Shown: in pieces, positions 45,553-56,346 of the stretch | Layout: the number at the start of each line of letters is the position of its first letter | How positions within the stretch are numbered: the stretch's first letter is position 1 | Notes under the pieces: model-generated | What the model saw: the letters and a program-made list of their open reading frames with translations, nothing else | Told to the model about the DNA's origin: nothing | Database searches by the model: none | Translations under genes and position numbers: made by a program | NCBI RefSeq assembly: GCF_029852145.1 | Contig: NC_079977.1 | Location: 11,714,640-11,778,639 of the forward strand | Direction: 5' to 3' | Source of the DNA: Microplitis mediator | Lineage: Eukaryota; Arthropoda; Insecta; Hymenoptera; Braconidae | Length of the DNA stretch: 64,000 nucleotides

Positions 45553-47601
45553 GCATCCCCCCCCCCTAAAGAAAGGGTTCTTTTAGTGACCTTTCTTTGT
45601 ACAATAGGGTCTCTTGGATTCGCCCGCTGGAAAGTTTAGCGTGAATTTTGATTTAAGTTAAGATAGATATGATATTTTCTGAGTACTGCGTCCCTTTACA
45701 ATAAGTGCTAAGACTATTCTATAAATTTGATTGCTCTGGTAGGCAATCCTGTTATATTTGTATGCACTATAACCTTAATAATAAAGTAAACAACATAATT
45801 TCATATTGTTTTATAAACATATAAAGTATAATCTTTGTGGTTTCCACCTTTGTATTAACCCAATATTTATTGCTTAAACGAAGGTATCTTTTCATTCATT
45901 TGAAAAATTCTCGATTTTTACGAAAATTTTCAAATTTTTGAAAAATTTTAAGTTAGTTGAGAAATTTTCGGTTTTTGCGAAAATTTTCAAAATTTTGAGT
46001 TTTTTGAAAAAAAAAGTTTGAAGTTTTTCAAAATTTTGAAAAATTTTAAGTTAATTAAGAATCTTCGGTTTTTGCGAAAATTTTCAACATTTTGAATTCT
46101 TTGAGAAAAAAAAAAATTTTGAGTTTTTCAAAATTTTTGAATAATTCCAAGTTATTTGAGAAATTTTCGGTTTTTGCGAAAGTTTTCGAAATTTTTGAGT
46201 TTTTGAAGATAGATAAAGGAAAGGAAAAAAAAAAAGTTTTAATTTTTTTTTTCAACATTTTCAGAACTTTTCAATTAGCTGAAGACGAAATTATTAAGTT
46301 CTAGCTTGGTTTTTGCAAATTTTTTTCTTATTTTTGGTTTTTGTCGAAAATTTTCGAAATTCTGAGTTTCCGGAACAACAATTCTATTATTTAGGTTTCT
46401 GAAATCATAAGTTGTATTAGGTTCTGAAGTCTGGACCTTTACCTTGGATTTTCCGTGCGAAAACCTACGTTGAATTAAAGAATTTTTGAATGTTTAGCAA
46501 TATCTATGTTACCTGAAAATTCTGTTTTATTTAATTACTTTTTTAATTTTGAAAGTATTATTCTTTCACCGGGATTTCCTTATAACATCTTTAGCTTTAA
46601 TATTCATTATTCTCGTAGAATAATTTTATTTATCCTCTCACTCACTCCAGTGCATTAAAATAAACTAATGCTTAGATCGTGGATGCATTGTGCTCTATGA
46701 TTTTATCAACATTCCTATGGATCTAATTACTCCTCTTATGATGCACATAAGTCACTCATAAGGGATATTTTGTGAGAGAAGGTCTCTTTATTCGTGTAAA
46801 TTTCTAATTTTTTTGAAAATAGCAATCTTGCACGGAGACCTTTGTTATTGAATAATGAAATTGGATTACCAGTGAAGTACATTATTTTAAAGTTTTTTTT
46901 TGTTGTGTAAACCAAGTGAGAAACCAGAGTTTAGTGTAAGTTACCAATAACTTGTTCGTGTTGTGTAAAAAAAAACAAAAAAAATTAAATCATGCAACGT
47001 GGTCTGCTTTTGGAGCTCCTCCGGCCGATATCTGGATTTCGGGTTACCCCAAATGATCCTATTTGGCATCTGTGCGAACATAGGATTCATGGATATTGGG
47101 TGTGGGAAGTTGTTCCCTCTGAGCCGCCACTCGATTATTGGCGAAACACCTGCCGTGATTTTTCGGAGGTAATATTAACTGATATGATTTCTTTCTCTAT
47201 TATTTTCCACTTACTTTTTTTTCTCTTTTTTTTCATTCTGACAGCATGATCATATTTTGTCGAAAATTTTTGAAAATTTTTATTTGAAAAACTAGCAAAA
47301 AAAAAAGCTTTTTCATTTTATCTTGGAAATTTTAATTTCTTTTTGGTAAAATTTTCGAAAAAGAAAAGAAAATTTAATTTTTTTTTTTGAAAATTTGATT
47401 CCTCTTTTTAAAAAAAAAATTTCAAACAAAATTCTGGAAATTTCTAATTTTTATTGGAAAAATTTTAAAAAATTTATTTTTTTCTGAAAATTTGATTTTT
47501 TTTTGAAAAATATTCAAAAACTTTATGAAATTTTTAATTTTAATTGGAAAAATTAAAAAAAATTTATTTTTTTCTGTAAATTTGATTTTTCTTTGAAAAT
47601 T
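45553..47601. other. probable retroelement internal remnant and AT-rich repeats
   Basis: No clear protein on the minus strand although the polypurine tract implies internal sequence here. About three ~100-bp units of GAGAAATTTTCGGTTTTTGC occur at 45950-46230. Homopolymer-like AAATTTTT words dominate 47230-47600. Confidence 0.4.
46992..47169 (+). CDS. possible orphan coding exon
   Basis: A GC-richer island starting ATG: LLLELLRPISGFRVTPNDP, then a Trp-rich stretch WHLCEHRIHGYWVWEVV, ending at a GTAATA donor-like site after GAG (47170). The surroundings are strongly AT-rich, so the 59-codon bias stands out. The product is not recognised. A second GC-rich patch at 53345-53680 might be its partner beyond the ISL2EU insertion, but the phases I can read do not join cleanly. 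Confidence 0.25.
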
Positions 47602-48967
47602 GCCGTGGGACGATAAGTATACCGAATCGGCCCCAGATAGGGATCGGGCTCATTTTTTCAGGGAATGTTTGTACCCATGAGATACTTCGATGCTGCGAGT
47701 TTCAGGTCTTTATCTATAACCACTTCGGAGTAAATCGAAAAATACTAAAAATTAGAAAAAATTGATGTTCTCAGAGCGTACTTATTCGATTGATCTGAAA
47801 ATTGGATATGTTTTGGGGGTTGATGGTAGCTATCTGGAAAAAAAATAAGAGCTATTTCGGCTCACAAAAACCTAAAAAAAAACGAGTTTATATTTTTAAT
47901 TTCAATTTTTAAGCATCTTACCATTACGACACAGTTATAAAATTATTTTTTTTTGAATTCCTCATCCAATTTCCTATGAATCTATGGCTTTTCGAAATTT
48001 TTAAAAATGGTACTACATATTGAAAAAAAATAAAAACCATTTTTTGCTTAAAAATCGGGTTTTTCTAATAATTTTACTCTTGAACTGATAAAATACAAAA
48101 CTTACTCGTTTACTAAGGTAGAGAAAACCATAAAAGAAATAAAATATCCTTACGTTATTAAAATAATTTCATTCAATGTACTTAACTATTATTAAAAACT
48201 CTATCAGTAACTGTAATGAGTAAATCAGTATCCATTACTATTGTTTGTGTAAATCAACGTTGTTTCAGAAAACTTAAACGTTCCTGCCCAATATTCAATG
48301 AATTTAACAACCACAAGATGGCACTGTAATTCGAAATTGGTAACACTGTTTTTTTTTGTGAAAAGTCACTAGATCTGTAGATAACCTAAAAATTACTGAG
48401 TGTTGACATTCCAAAGAATTGGCTGTACTATTATCTATATTTTGTAATTATTTTTAATTGTTTGAATAACTATTTAAGTGAAAATATGTCGACCCCTGAA
48501 GCTAATAATCCAAAGTGTTGTATTTGTTCGAAGTACCTGAAAAAAATGCCGGGTACTCCAAAACATATAAAATCTGACGAAGAAGCTGAAGAGTTCTCAA
48601 CTGTTTTTGAGTGTCCGATTGTAGTTGGTGATATTCTTTGTTCGAATTGTCGCGTAAAAAAATATAAAAAATCAAACTTGAAGATGAGAATCAGGAATTA
48701 TCGTTGGAAGATGAACTACCTTCAGATAGGAGTGATCTTTTAGAAAGAACAGAATCGAGTTTATCAACGATGACTTTATCTCAATCAAGTACTGATGATC
48801 CATCTATTCATTTAGATGTTGCCTGTGATGATGAAATAGAAGAATGTATAGAAGTTCAAATGAAGAGAACTGTTGCAACTCATAGATATTGTTGTGTATG
48901 TTCTGTCTCAAATCAAAATCTAGTTGTTGTTCCTCAAGATGCCCGTATGCAATGCTTTATAAAGAAA

Positions 48968-49249
48968 AGAATTTTTATTCCGAATGGGAATCGATGCTGC
49001 AGCGATCATCTCATAAAAAAACGCTTTTATACGGAGAATTTGAACCACTTGAAAGTTTATTCTAATTCGAGTAACTCAAGATCTTCAGAATTGTCTAAAA
49101 TGATGGAAAGAATTTTTATTCCGAATGGGAATCGATGCTGCAGCGATCATCTCATAAAAAAACGCTTATATACGGAGAATTTGAACCACTTGAAAGTTTA
49201 TTCTAATTCGAGTAACTCAAGATCTTCAGAATTGTCTAAAATGATGGAA
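48968..49249 (+). repeat. 141-bp tandem duplication in transposase
   Basis: 48968-49108 and 49109-49249 differ by one base. Each encodes 47 residues, RIFIPNGNRCCSDHL through SELSKMME, so the second half of the C2CH motif is present twice and the frame is kept. Confidence 0.9.
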
Positions 49250-50343
49250 AGTTTGGCTGTAGAATGTGATTCGACACTTCTCGATAAAATGGATGATTTT
49301 CGAATAACTGATGAGCAACTTTTTATATTTACTGGATTACAACGTGAAAACATACTCGAATTGCGAGACTTATTGACAACATTGAGGAATACAGATTCCC
49401 GTTCAGTTATTCAAGCTCTCATTGTATTCTTATTTAAGTTACGTACCGGTAACTCTAACAGGTTGATATCAGCGACCTTACAATTGGAAAATGAGATGCT
49501 AGTTTCAAAATATTGTGACCAAGTGATCCAATCATTTGAGAAAGATATATTACCTCAGTACTTTGGTTTTCGATCTATGTCTCGAAAAAACCTCATTGAA
49601 AATCATTCATCACCACTTTTGAAAAGTTTGTTTGCTGATCGTAGTGATAAGCTTTTCTTGATTTGCGATGGAACGTATGCTCGGCATCAAAAAAGATCTA
49701 ATAACGCTTATCAGAGAAAGTCTTTTTCTGGACAGAAGAAAGTACCGGTATGTAAGCCATTTACTATTTGTACTACCAATAGATATATAGTAGATATGTT
49801 AGGGCCCTACCATGCTAATGTAAATGATGCTAGTATAATGAAAGAAATTATCGATACTGCTGATGGTATTAGCAATTTGTTGGAACCTGGTGATGTTTTT
49901 GTTGTTGATAGAGGGTTTCGAGATGTTCAGGCGCACTTAGAAGAAAAAGGTTATGAAGTGTTAATGTCAGCATTGAAAGGCAAAAGAAATCGGTTAGCAA
50001 CTTCGAATCTAATTCATCAAGATACATCACAAAGATTCGTTGGGTAGTTGAAGCAGTACACGGAATGCTGAAACAAAAATATCGTCTACTAGACCTAAAA
50101 TTCGATAATAAAATGTTACCCAGAGTTAGTAATTTTTATAGAATCGCATCATTTCTTCACAATCAGTACAACAAACGTCTTATTTCTGATGAAGAGTACT
50201 CAGACGAAATTGTTGAAATGATTAAATCTCTAAATTACACTAATAGTACACTTGCTGATGAAGTCGATAAAAATGGTTGGCAGCGAAAAAAACTTCCTTT
50301 CGAAACGATTTTGTCCTCTGATTTGATAGACTTTCCAGAAATA

Positions 50344-52123
50344 CACTAATGCAAAAAATTGAAGGAGCAGAAAAATTTTATAAATTTTTTAGTGATTTTT
50401 GGAAGGCTGGAACTTGGTGAAAAAAAATCGTATCGAAAATTTAAAAAAAGCATTTTATAGCTTGAAATCTCTAGTTTAGGTGTATTTTTTTCAAAATTTT
50501 TTAAAAGCTCCGATTATTGCGCAAACATGAGAAATACCGCGAGCCAAAAAATTTCTAAATTTTTTTTTTCCGAAGAGCCCACGGACCGCGGAAAAATTCT
50601 TTCAACTAAACGAATGCATACATCGTTTAGCAAATTTATTCAGCTTCAATTTGATTTTTTTTTTAACCTCGTAGAACGATTTGTCGCAGAGGTATCAGCC
50701 TTCAAACAGAGAATGATCCTTTTGGCTTTGATCTTCGATATTTCAGGTACCAATGATCGCACAGAAAGTTTAAGGGTGGCGTTGAAAACTTGAAAAAATT
50801 CCCTACAAGACCCTGTCATCATTTTAAAAAAAAAAAAATTTTTTTTATTTTTAACATCCGTTGGAAGAAAGTACAAAAAAATGACTTTTTTTGGTTTTTT
50901 AGTAAATCAACCGCTACTCTGCAAATATCGATAAAAAAAATAATGTTGCCAGGGACTTTTTTAGCTTAATGTATCCCCAAGACCCCTCTGAATTTTTAAA
51001 TTGATCGAACGGACCGTTTTTTGGGAATCATCGATCAAAGTTTAGCTAAACAATTCAAGGAGCAAGTTCTGTTCCTTTAATTGTGTAATCATAATCAAAA
51101 TGAAAAAATTTTTTTGTTTTCGACTTATCTCAAATTTTTGCGTTGGTGACTCAGCAAATGCAAGGAAATGACAAAAAAAATAAAAAATTTTCAAAAAATA
51201 TCAAAAAAAATCAAAGAAAAAAAAAAAATTGAAACTTGTTTTTTGTGTTCTAAATTTTTTATTTGACATTTTTTGGAAATTTTTTATTTTTTTTGTCATT
51301 TCCTTGCATTTGCTGAGTCACCAACGCAAAAATTTGAGAAAAGTCGAAAACAAAAAAATTTTTTCATTTTGATTATGATTACACAATTAAAGGAACAAAA
51401 CTTGCTCCTTGAATTGTTTAGCTAAACTTTGATCGATGATTCCCAAAAAACGGTCCGTTCGATCAATTTAAAAATTTAGAGGGGTCTTGGGGATACATTA
51501 AGCTAAAAAAGTCCCTGGCAACATTATTTTTTTTATCGATATTTGCAGAGTAGCGGTTGATTTACTAAAAAACCAAAAAAAGTCATTTTTTTGTACTTTC
51601 TTCTAACGGATGTTAAAAATAAAAAAAAATTTTTTTTTTTAAAAATGATGACAGGGTCTTGTAGGGAATTTTTTCAAGTTTTCAACACCACCCTTAAACT
51701 TTCTGTGCGATCATTGGTACCTGAAATATCGAAGATCAAAACCAAAAGGATCATTCTCTGTTTGAAGGCTGATACCTCTGCGACAAATCGTTCTACGAGG
51801 TTAAAAAAAAAATCAAATTGAAGCTGAATAAATTTGCTAAACGATGTATGCATTTGTTTAGTTGAAAGAATTTTTCCGCGGTTCGTGGGCTCTTCGGAAA
51901 AAAAAAATTTAGAAATTTTTTGGCTCGCGGTATTTCTCATGTTTGCGCAATAATCGGAGCTTTTAAAAAATTTTGAAAAAAATACACCTAAACTAGAGAT
52001 TTCAAGCTATAAAATGCTTTTTTTAAATTATCGATACGATTTTTTTTCACCAAGTTCCAGCCTTCCAAAAATCACTAAAAAATTTGTAAAATTTTTCTGC
52101 TCCTTTAATTTTTTGCATTAGTG
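50344..52123. mobile_element. Tc1/mariner-style foldback inside the transposase
   Basis: Ends CACTAATGCAAAAAATTGAAG and complement, TA on each side (50342-50343 and 52124-52125). The arms pair almost perfectly for about 850 bp, with a centre near 51230. Removing the element and one TA restores the transposase frame. No transposase of its own. It is the youngest-looking palindrome in the window. Confidence 0.9.
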
Positions 52124-53328
52124 TAACAGAGAAAGACCTGAAACTTTTCTTTACCGGTTCTTATCAATATAAACAAGCAGTATCATATCTAGCAGAGACG
52201 ATTGATGAATCTGATAATATGACTATCCAGTTTGTCAGAGATAAAACCAATATTTTAAAGGCTCAAGTTCAATCTCGTCATATTAATAGAAAAGTGTACA
52301 GATGTTTCATTGAATATAAACCTGATACTATTGGATGGAGTGGAATATCAAGATATTGCTGTGAATGCGCTAATGGATTGAGGACAATCGGTTGTTGTTC
52401 GCACGTTGCTGCAATTATTTTCTATTTAGCATACGGGCGATATTTGGCTAAAATCCCCAGACCAGCAGCAATACTCAACACTTTATTTAATAAAGATAAT
52501 ATTACTCCTGTGATTGATGAAGATAGCGACGAAGACTAGTCACAAATGCGGAGAACAATTTTATTTGTCATTTGTAGTAGATTAAGATATTTAATTGCAG
52601 TTTTAATTGTTTATGGATGAAATATCAGCGTTGAAGTTAATAAATAAAAAAAATTATTTTAATAATGTAAGGATATTTTATTTCTTTTATGGTTTTCTCT
52701 ACCTTAGTAAACGAGTAAGTTTTGTATTTTATCAGTTCAAGAGTAAAATTATTAGAAAAACCCGATTTTTAAGCAAAAAATGGTTTTTATTCTTTTTCAA
52801 TATGTAGTACCATTTTTAAAAATTTCGAAAAGCCATAGATTCATAGGAAATTGGATGAGGAATTCAAAAAAAAATAATTTTATAACTGTGTCGTAATGGT
52901 AAGATGCTTAAAAATTGAAATTAAAAATATAAACTCGTTTTTTTTTAGGTTTTTGTGAGCCGAAATAGCTCTTATTTTTTTTCCAGATAGCTACCATCAA
53001 CCCCCAAAACATATCCAATTTTCAGATCAATCGAATAAGTACGCTCTGAGAACATCAATTTTTTCTAATTTTTAGTATTTTTCGATTTACTCCGAAGTGG
53101 TTATAGATAAAGACCTGAAACTCGCAGCATCGAAGTATCTCATGGGTACAAACACTCCCTGAAAAAATGAGCCCGATCCCTATCTGGGGCCGATTCGGTA
53201 TACTTATCGTCTCACGGCCTTTGATTTATCTTTGAAAAAATTTTTACGAATTATTTTAATTTTTATTTGAAAAATTTAACAAATTTTTTTTTTTTTTTTA
53301 AATTTGTTTTTTTTTTTTTTTTTTTTAA

Positions 53329-54112
53329 TGTCTTCTTCGTTGTTCCGAAGAAGGATTTGACGACACCGTCAACACTTGTCCGCTGGACTTATTATTGAAG
53401 ATAGTTCCGTTTTGGAAACGGACTTTCCGAAAACGCGCTTTCCGGTTTATCAATGGTCGACTTCAGTCCAGTGCTGCCGAATTTTTCATTTGGCGGTTGT
53501 CCGATTTGAAGCCCCTACGAACCACCAGCCTTGTCTTCCAAGAGTGTGGAGTATTTTACATTAACCGCCTATTTTTCACTGGGCGTGTCACCTTCCGAGT
53601 GGACGAACCTCCGCCATTTTGGGTATTAAAACATCATGGCGTCCACAAAACTCGTAGATTAGAGATCACTCGGTGATGGATGAGGGCAAGTTTGTATAAT
53701 GGCATGTTCGAAATCTTGGTGATTATATTCCTAAGTGGAGGTAGCCCTTATGGGTTGGGGAAGAACTTGCGCACCCCACCACTAATCCTAAGCAAGCAGT
53801 TTACTAGAGCTGAAGTCTGGTACCATGGGGGATCCATTCCAAGCCCCACTTCGACCAGAGTCTCTCTATTTCCTGAGATGAGCGGAGTGTTTGGGTCCGA
53901 ATGAGGTCGGTCTCGTGGTGGCTGTAGGTAAGACACCCACATGCAATGCATGCCTTAATGGGTAAGTTAATGTAAGCTTATGCTCATATTTCGCTATTCT
54001 AATATATGGTGGATTCAGTATATACAATAGGGATTTCACAGCGCGAGTATGCCCAAAAGGGCGAGGTATCGGCCTCCCGTTAAACGGAGGTGGGCTTAAT
54101 GGCCCCGTTACA
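53329..54112 (-). repeat. possible LTR
   Basis: On the minus strand it begins TGTAACGGGGCC, like the solo LTR in the Helitron. It ends AAGAAGACA at 53329. TTAA flanks both sides (53325-53328 and 54113-54116), but these flanks are low complexity. It may instead be the 3' LTR of the envelope-bearing element. A 15-bp string GGGCGTGTCACCTTC occurs at about 53580 and 54126. The plus strand has a 107-codon open run at 53350-53676 of unknown meaning. Confidence 0.4.
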
Positions 54113-54460
54113 TTAATTAATTAATTGGGCGTGTCACCTTCTCTTGATTTATTATTATTAATTTTTTTTTCTTACAATTAAAAAAAGTTTTTTTTCTTGA
54201 CGTAAATTTTTCTTTTGTATTTCTCTATTTCTCTTTTTTTTTTTTTCTTTTTTGAAAGAGAAAAACAATTATAAAAACGTTTATTGAAGAAATTTGAAAT
54301 TTTATTTTTGATTCCCGAGGCTCTCGTCTTTTCATTTTATACTACCTGATGGCAGCTATAATATTAAGATCAGGGCTCGGGAGTTATTATTTTTACTATT
54401 ACTAGTATTCATTATTATTATTCGTTATGCTCCTGCTGTTTGTTTGTCTGTGATATTTAT

Positions 54461-56195
54461 CTAGATTTCATAAGCAGCCAGGTGGATACCTCTCTTCTGC
54501 GGTGTACGTGGCAGTGTTGTTCGTTGTGAAGACGTCTGTATTCCGAGTTTATAATCGGTCGAGAACGTCACCCTTTTTTGTTGCTGATTTTCCAGGCTCT
54601 GTTCGTTTGTTCGTGCTACTGGAATAGGAGAAGCCTGTGTGAGCGGTGCATTTGTCTGAGTCCCAACGCTCGCTTCGTAGCTGGTCGAGAGCGATGCACC
54701 GCTTTTTTTTGAGAAATTGGAGTCATCTTTAAATTCTGGCGGAGGTTCAACGATCGTGGAGGTAAGTTCGAACCCAATATTATCTTCTCCCAGATTGTGT
54801 TTCTCATTTTGGTTTTTCTTGCAGATTTTATGTACGTTGGAGTTTTGCCATGATTTTTGCCAAGGTTTAAAATTAAAAAGGCGGTATTGCCTACAGGTGT
54901 GGATTACCATGCCCAAACACAATAGTGTAAGTAGAATTATTAATCTTGTGTTTGTGGCTGTGACTGCTCTGTGTGTAGATTCTTCTTATCTATGCATCCT
55001 GATTCCTTTTATACGGTAGATGCTACCTTTTAAGCTGTCCCCCCATTGCGATTGTAAGCTCGATTCGTCCATCTGTAGTTTTTCGATCACCGTGGAGATA
55101 TTTGCCGCGTTATCATCTGTTGTGAACCCGTCGTTGTGTTTCTGCCAATTTATTTTTGGGAAGCTGGCGTTGATGCTTCTTGTAATTTCCTCTTCTACTC
55201 TTTTGATGTATAAGAATTTATTCTCTAGTGAGCATCCTGGGCTTAAGGACAACAACCCAGAGCTGTTCAGTGTGTATTCTAGCCGGATGTTTCGCCCGCA
55301 TTTCAAAGTCATTTTCTCTTGTTCGCAGATTGAGTATAGCCAGGTGTTAGCCTGGTGCAGTTTGACGAACTGAGTTTCGCAGGTCGGGAATATTCTCACG
55401 TCGCATGATTCCATGACGTTTAACGAAGGTCTCGTGAATAAGCGTGGTTCACAGTCCAAAGTATCGCCAATTTTGTGGATGGCCAGGTCGGGTCGGCATG
55501 TCAACTCGTCTGCTATTCCCTTGCAGGATTTTATGAAATCTTCTTCAGCAAAGGAGTAATGATCTGTCCCTGAGTCGACTGCCAAAAATTTTGTTCTTGG
55601 TCGAACCAGTACGCTTCTTATGATACCTCTGATATTTTGATGTGACAGGATTCTGTTTATCTCCGCTTTGATTATATGCGTGTTCTCGCGTATTAAGTGT
55701 GTTATTTCTGCTTGATCTTTAAACAATCTATCTATTTCCTTTGAGATATGTTCTTGATCGTCCATATCCATGAGATCAAAAACTTCTCTTGCTGCCTTGC
55801 CGATGAACCCAAACCACGGAGCCCTGGTCATTCGCTGATCTACTTGTGAAATTTTTGTACTTTCGAGATTTTGTTTCAATCTGTTGACAATATCTATTTC
55901 ATCTTGGCTTAATTGAGACAAGGTCTCGTATTTCATGTATGCCAGGCATTCTTGACTGGACAAATATTTCATACAAGTGACCATGGTTTCTATGTTATCT
56001 TCCATTCGGTGTGAGGCTAGGTTGACCAGGGCGCCCACGTCGATTGCTGATATTACTTTCTATTCACGTTCCATCAGATGTATTTGTTTGAATTTATCGA
56101 ATGTTAATCCTGGATTGAATCTGTTTGGTGATATGGTCAGGAACTCTGCTACTGCGCCTTCAATAAGCCACTGTAGTAGGAGGCATTTTAGTATC
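54461..56195 (-). pseudogene. errantivirus/Gypsy-type envelope (F-like) protein, disabled
   Basis: One minus-strand frame from ATG near 56195 to the stop at 54461. The N-terminus is signal-peptide-like (Leu/Trp-rich). A basic RMTR site is followed by a hydrophobic, Gly-containing segment at about 55840-55810, which fits the cleavage site and fusion peptide of F-type envelopes shared by baculoviruses and errantiviruses. A heptad-like region, a Cys-containing ectodomain, one membrane segment (about 54950-54910) and a ~140-residue cytoplasmic tail follow. In-frame stops lie at 56060-56062 and 54986-54988, the second just before the membrane segment, so no full membrane protein can be made. It lies downstream of an integrase on the same strand, the gag-pol-env order, but other sequence separates them. 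Confidence 0.65.
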
Positions 56196-56346
56196 CACAT
56201 GATCTTTCAAGTTATCTGAAACAAAAACTTTTGACAAAATTATTTCCATTACTCTAATGCAGGTTTTAATTTATTTGGATGTTTAATTATCTGTTTCCCG
56301 TTGTCACGTAACCATTCAAATAAATTAATAATTTATTAGTAATAAG

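Larger units (their letters stand above)
48486..52539 (+). pseudogene. ISL2EU-type (DDE_Tnp_4-like) transposase, broken
   Basis: It starts MSTPEANNPKCCICSKYL with two CxxC pairs. Next is a THAP-like C2CH region (YCCVC...RCCSDHL) and a DDE core with FLICDGTYA (first Asp near 49669), a PFTICTTNRYIVDMLGPYHA region and VVDRGFRD (second Asp near 49909). The Glu (VVEAVHG) is reached after a frame change near 50030. A KNGWQRKKLPF block follows, then a SWIM-like CECANGLRTIGCCSHVAA and the end PVIDEDSDED. Damage: frameshift near 48684, an in-frame 141-bp duplication (48968-49249) within the zinc region, frameshift near 50030 and a 1.78-kb foldback insertion at 50344. This is the parent type of the remnant at 9955-10545. 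Confidence 0.82.
47602..53218 (+). mobile_element. ISL2EU/IS5-type DNA transposon, near full length
   Basis: Terminal inverted repeats of about 450 bp: GCCGTGGGACGATAAGTATA at the left (47602) and its complement (one change) at the right (53218), continuing through TCATGGGTACAAACA and TCAATCGAATAAGTACGC. The inside encodes the transposase at 48486-52539 and a nested foldback (50344-52123). The flanks share TTTGATTTNTCTTTGAAAA on both sides (47581-47600 and 53221-53240), which may be chance in low-complexity sequence. It is the same family group as 9465-11247 but has diverged ends. Confidence 0.85.

Noticed and set aside
54717..55373. Plus-strand frames of 100-117 codons opposite the envelope
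   Set aside because: Antisense shadows of the envelope-like frame, with no independent support.
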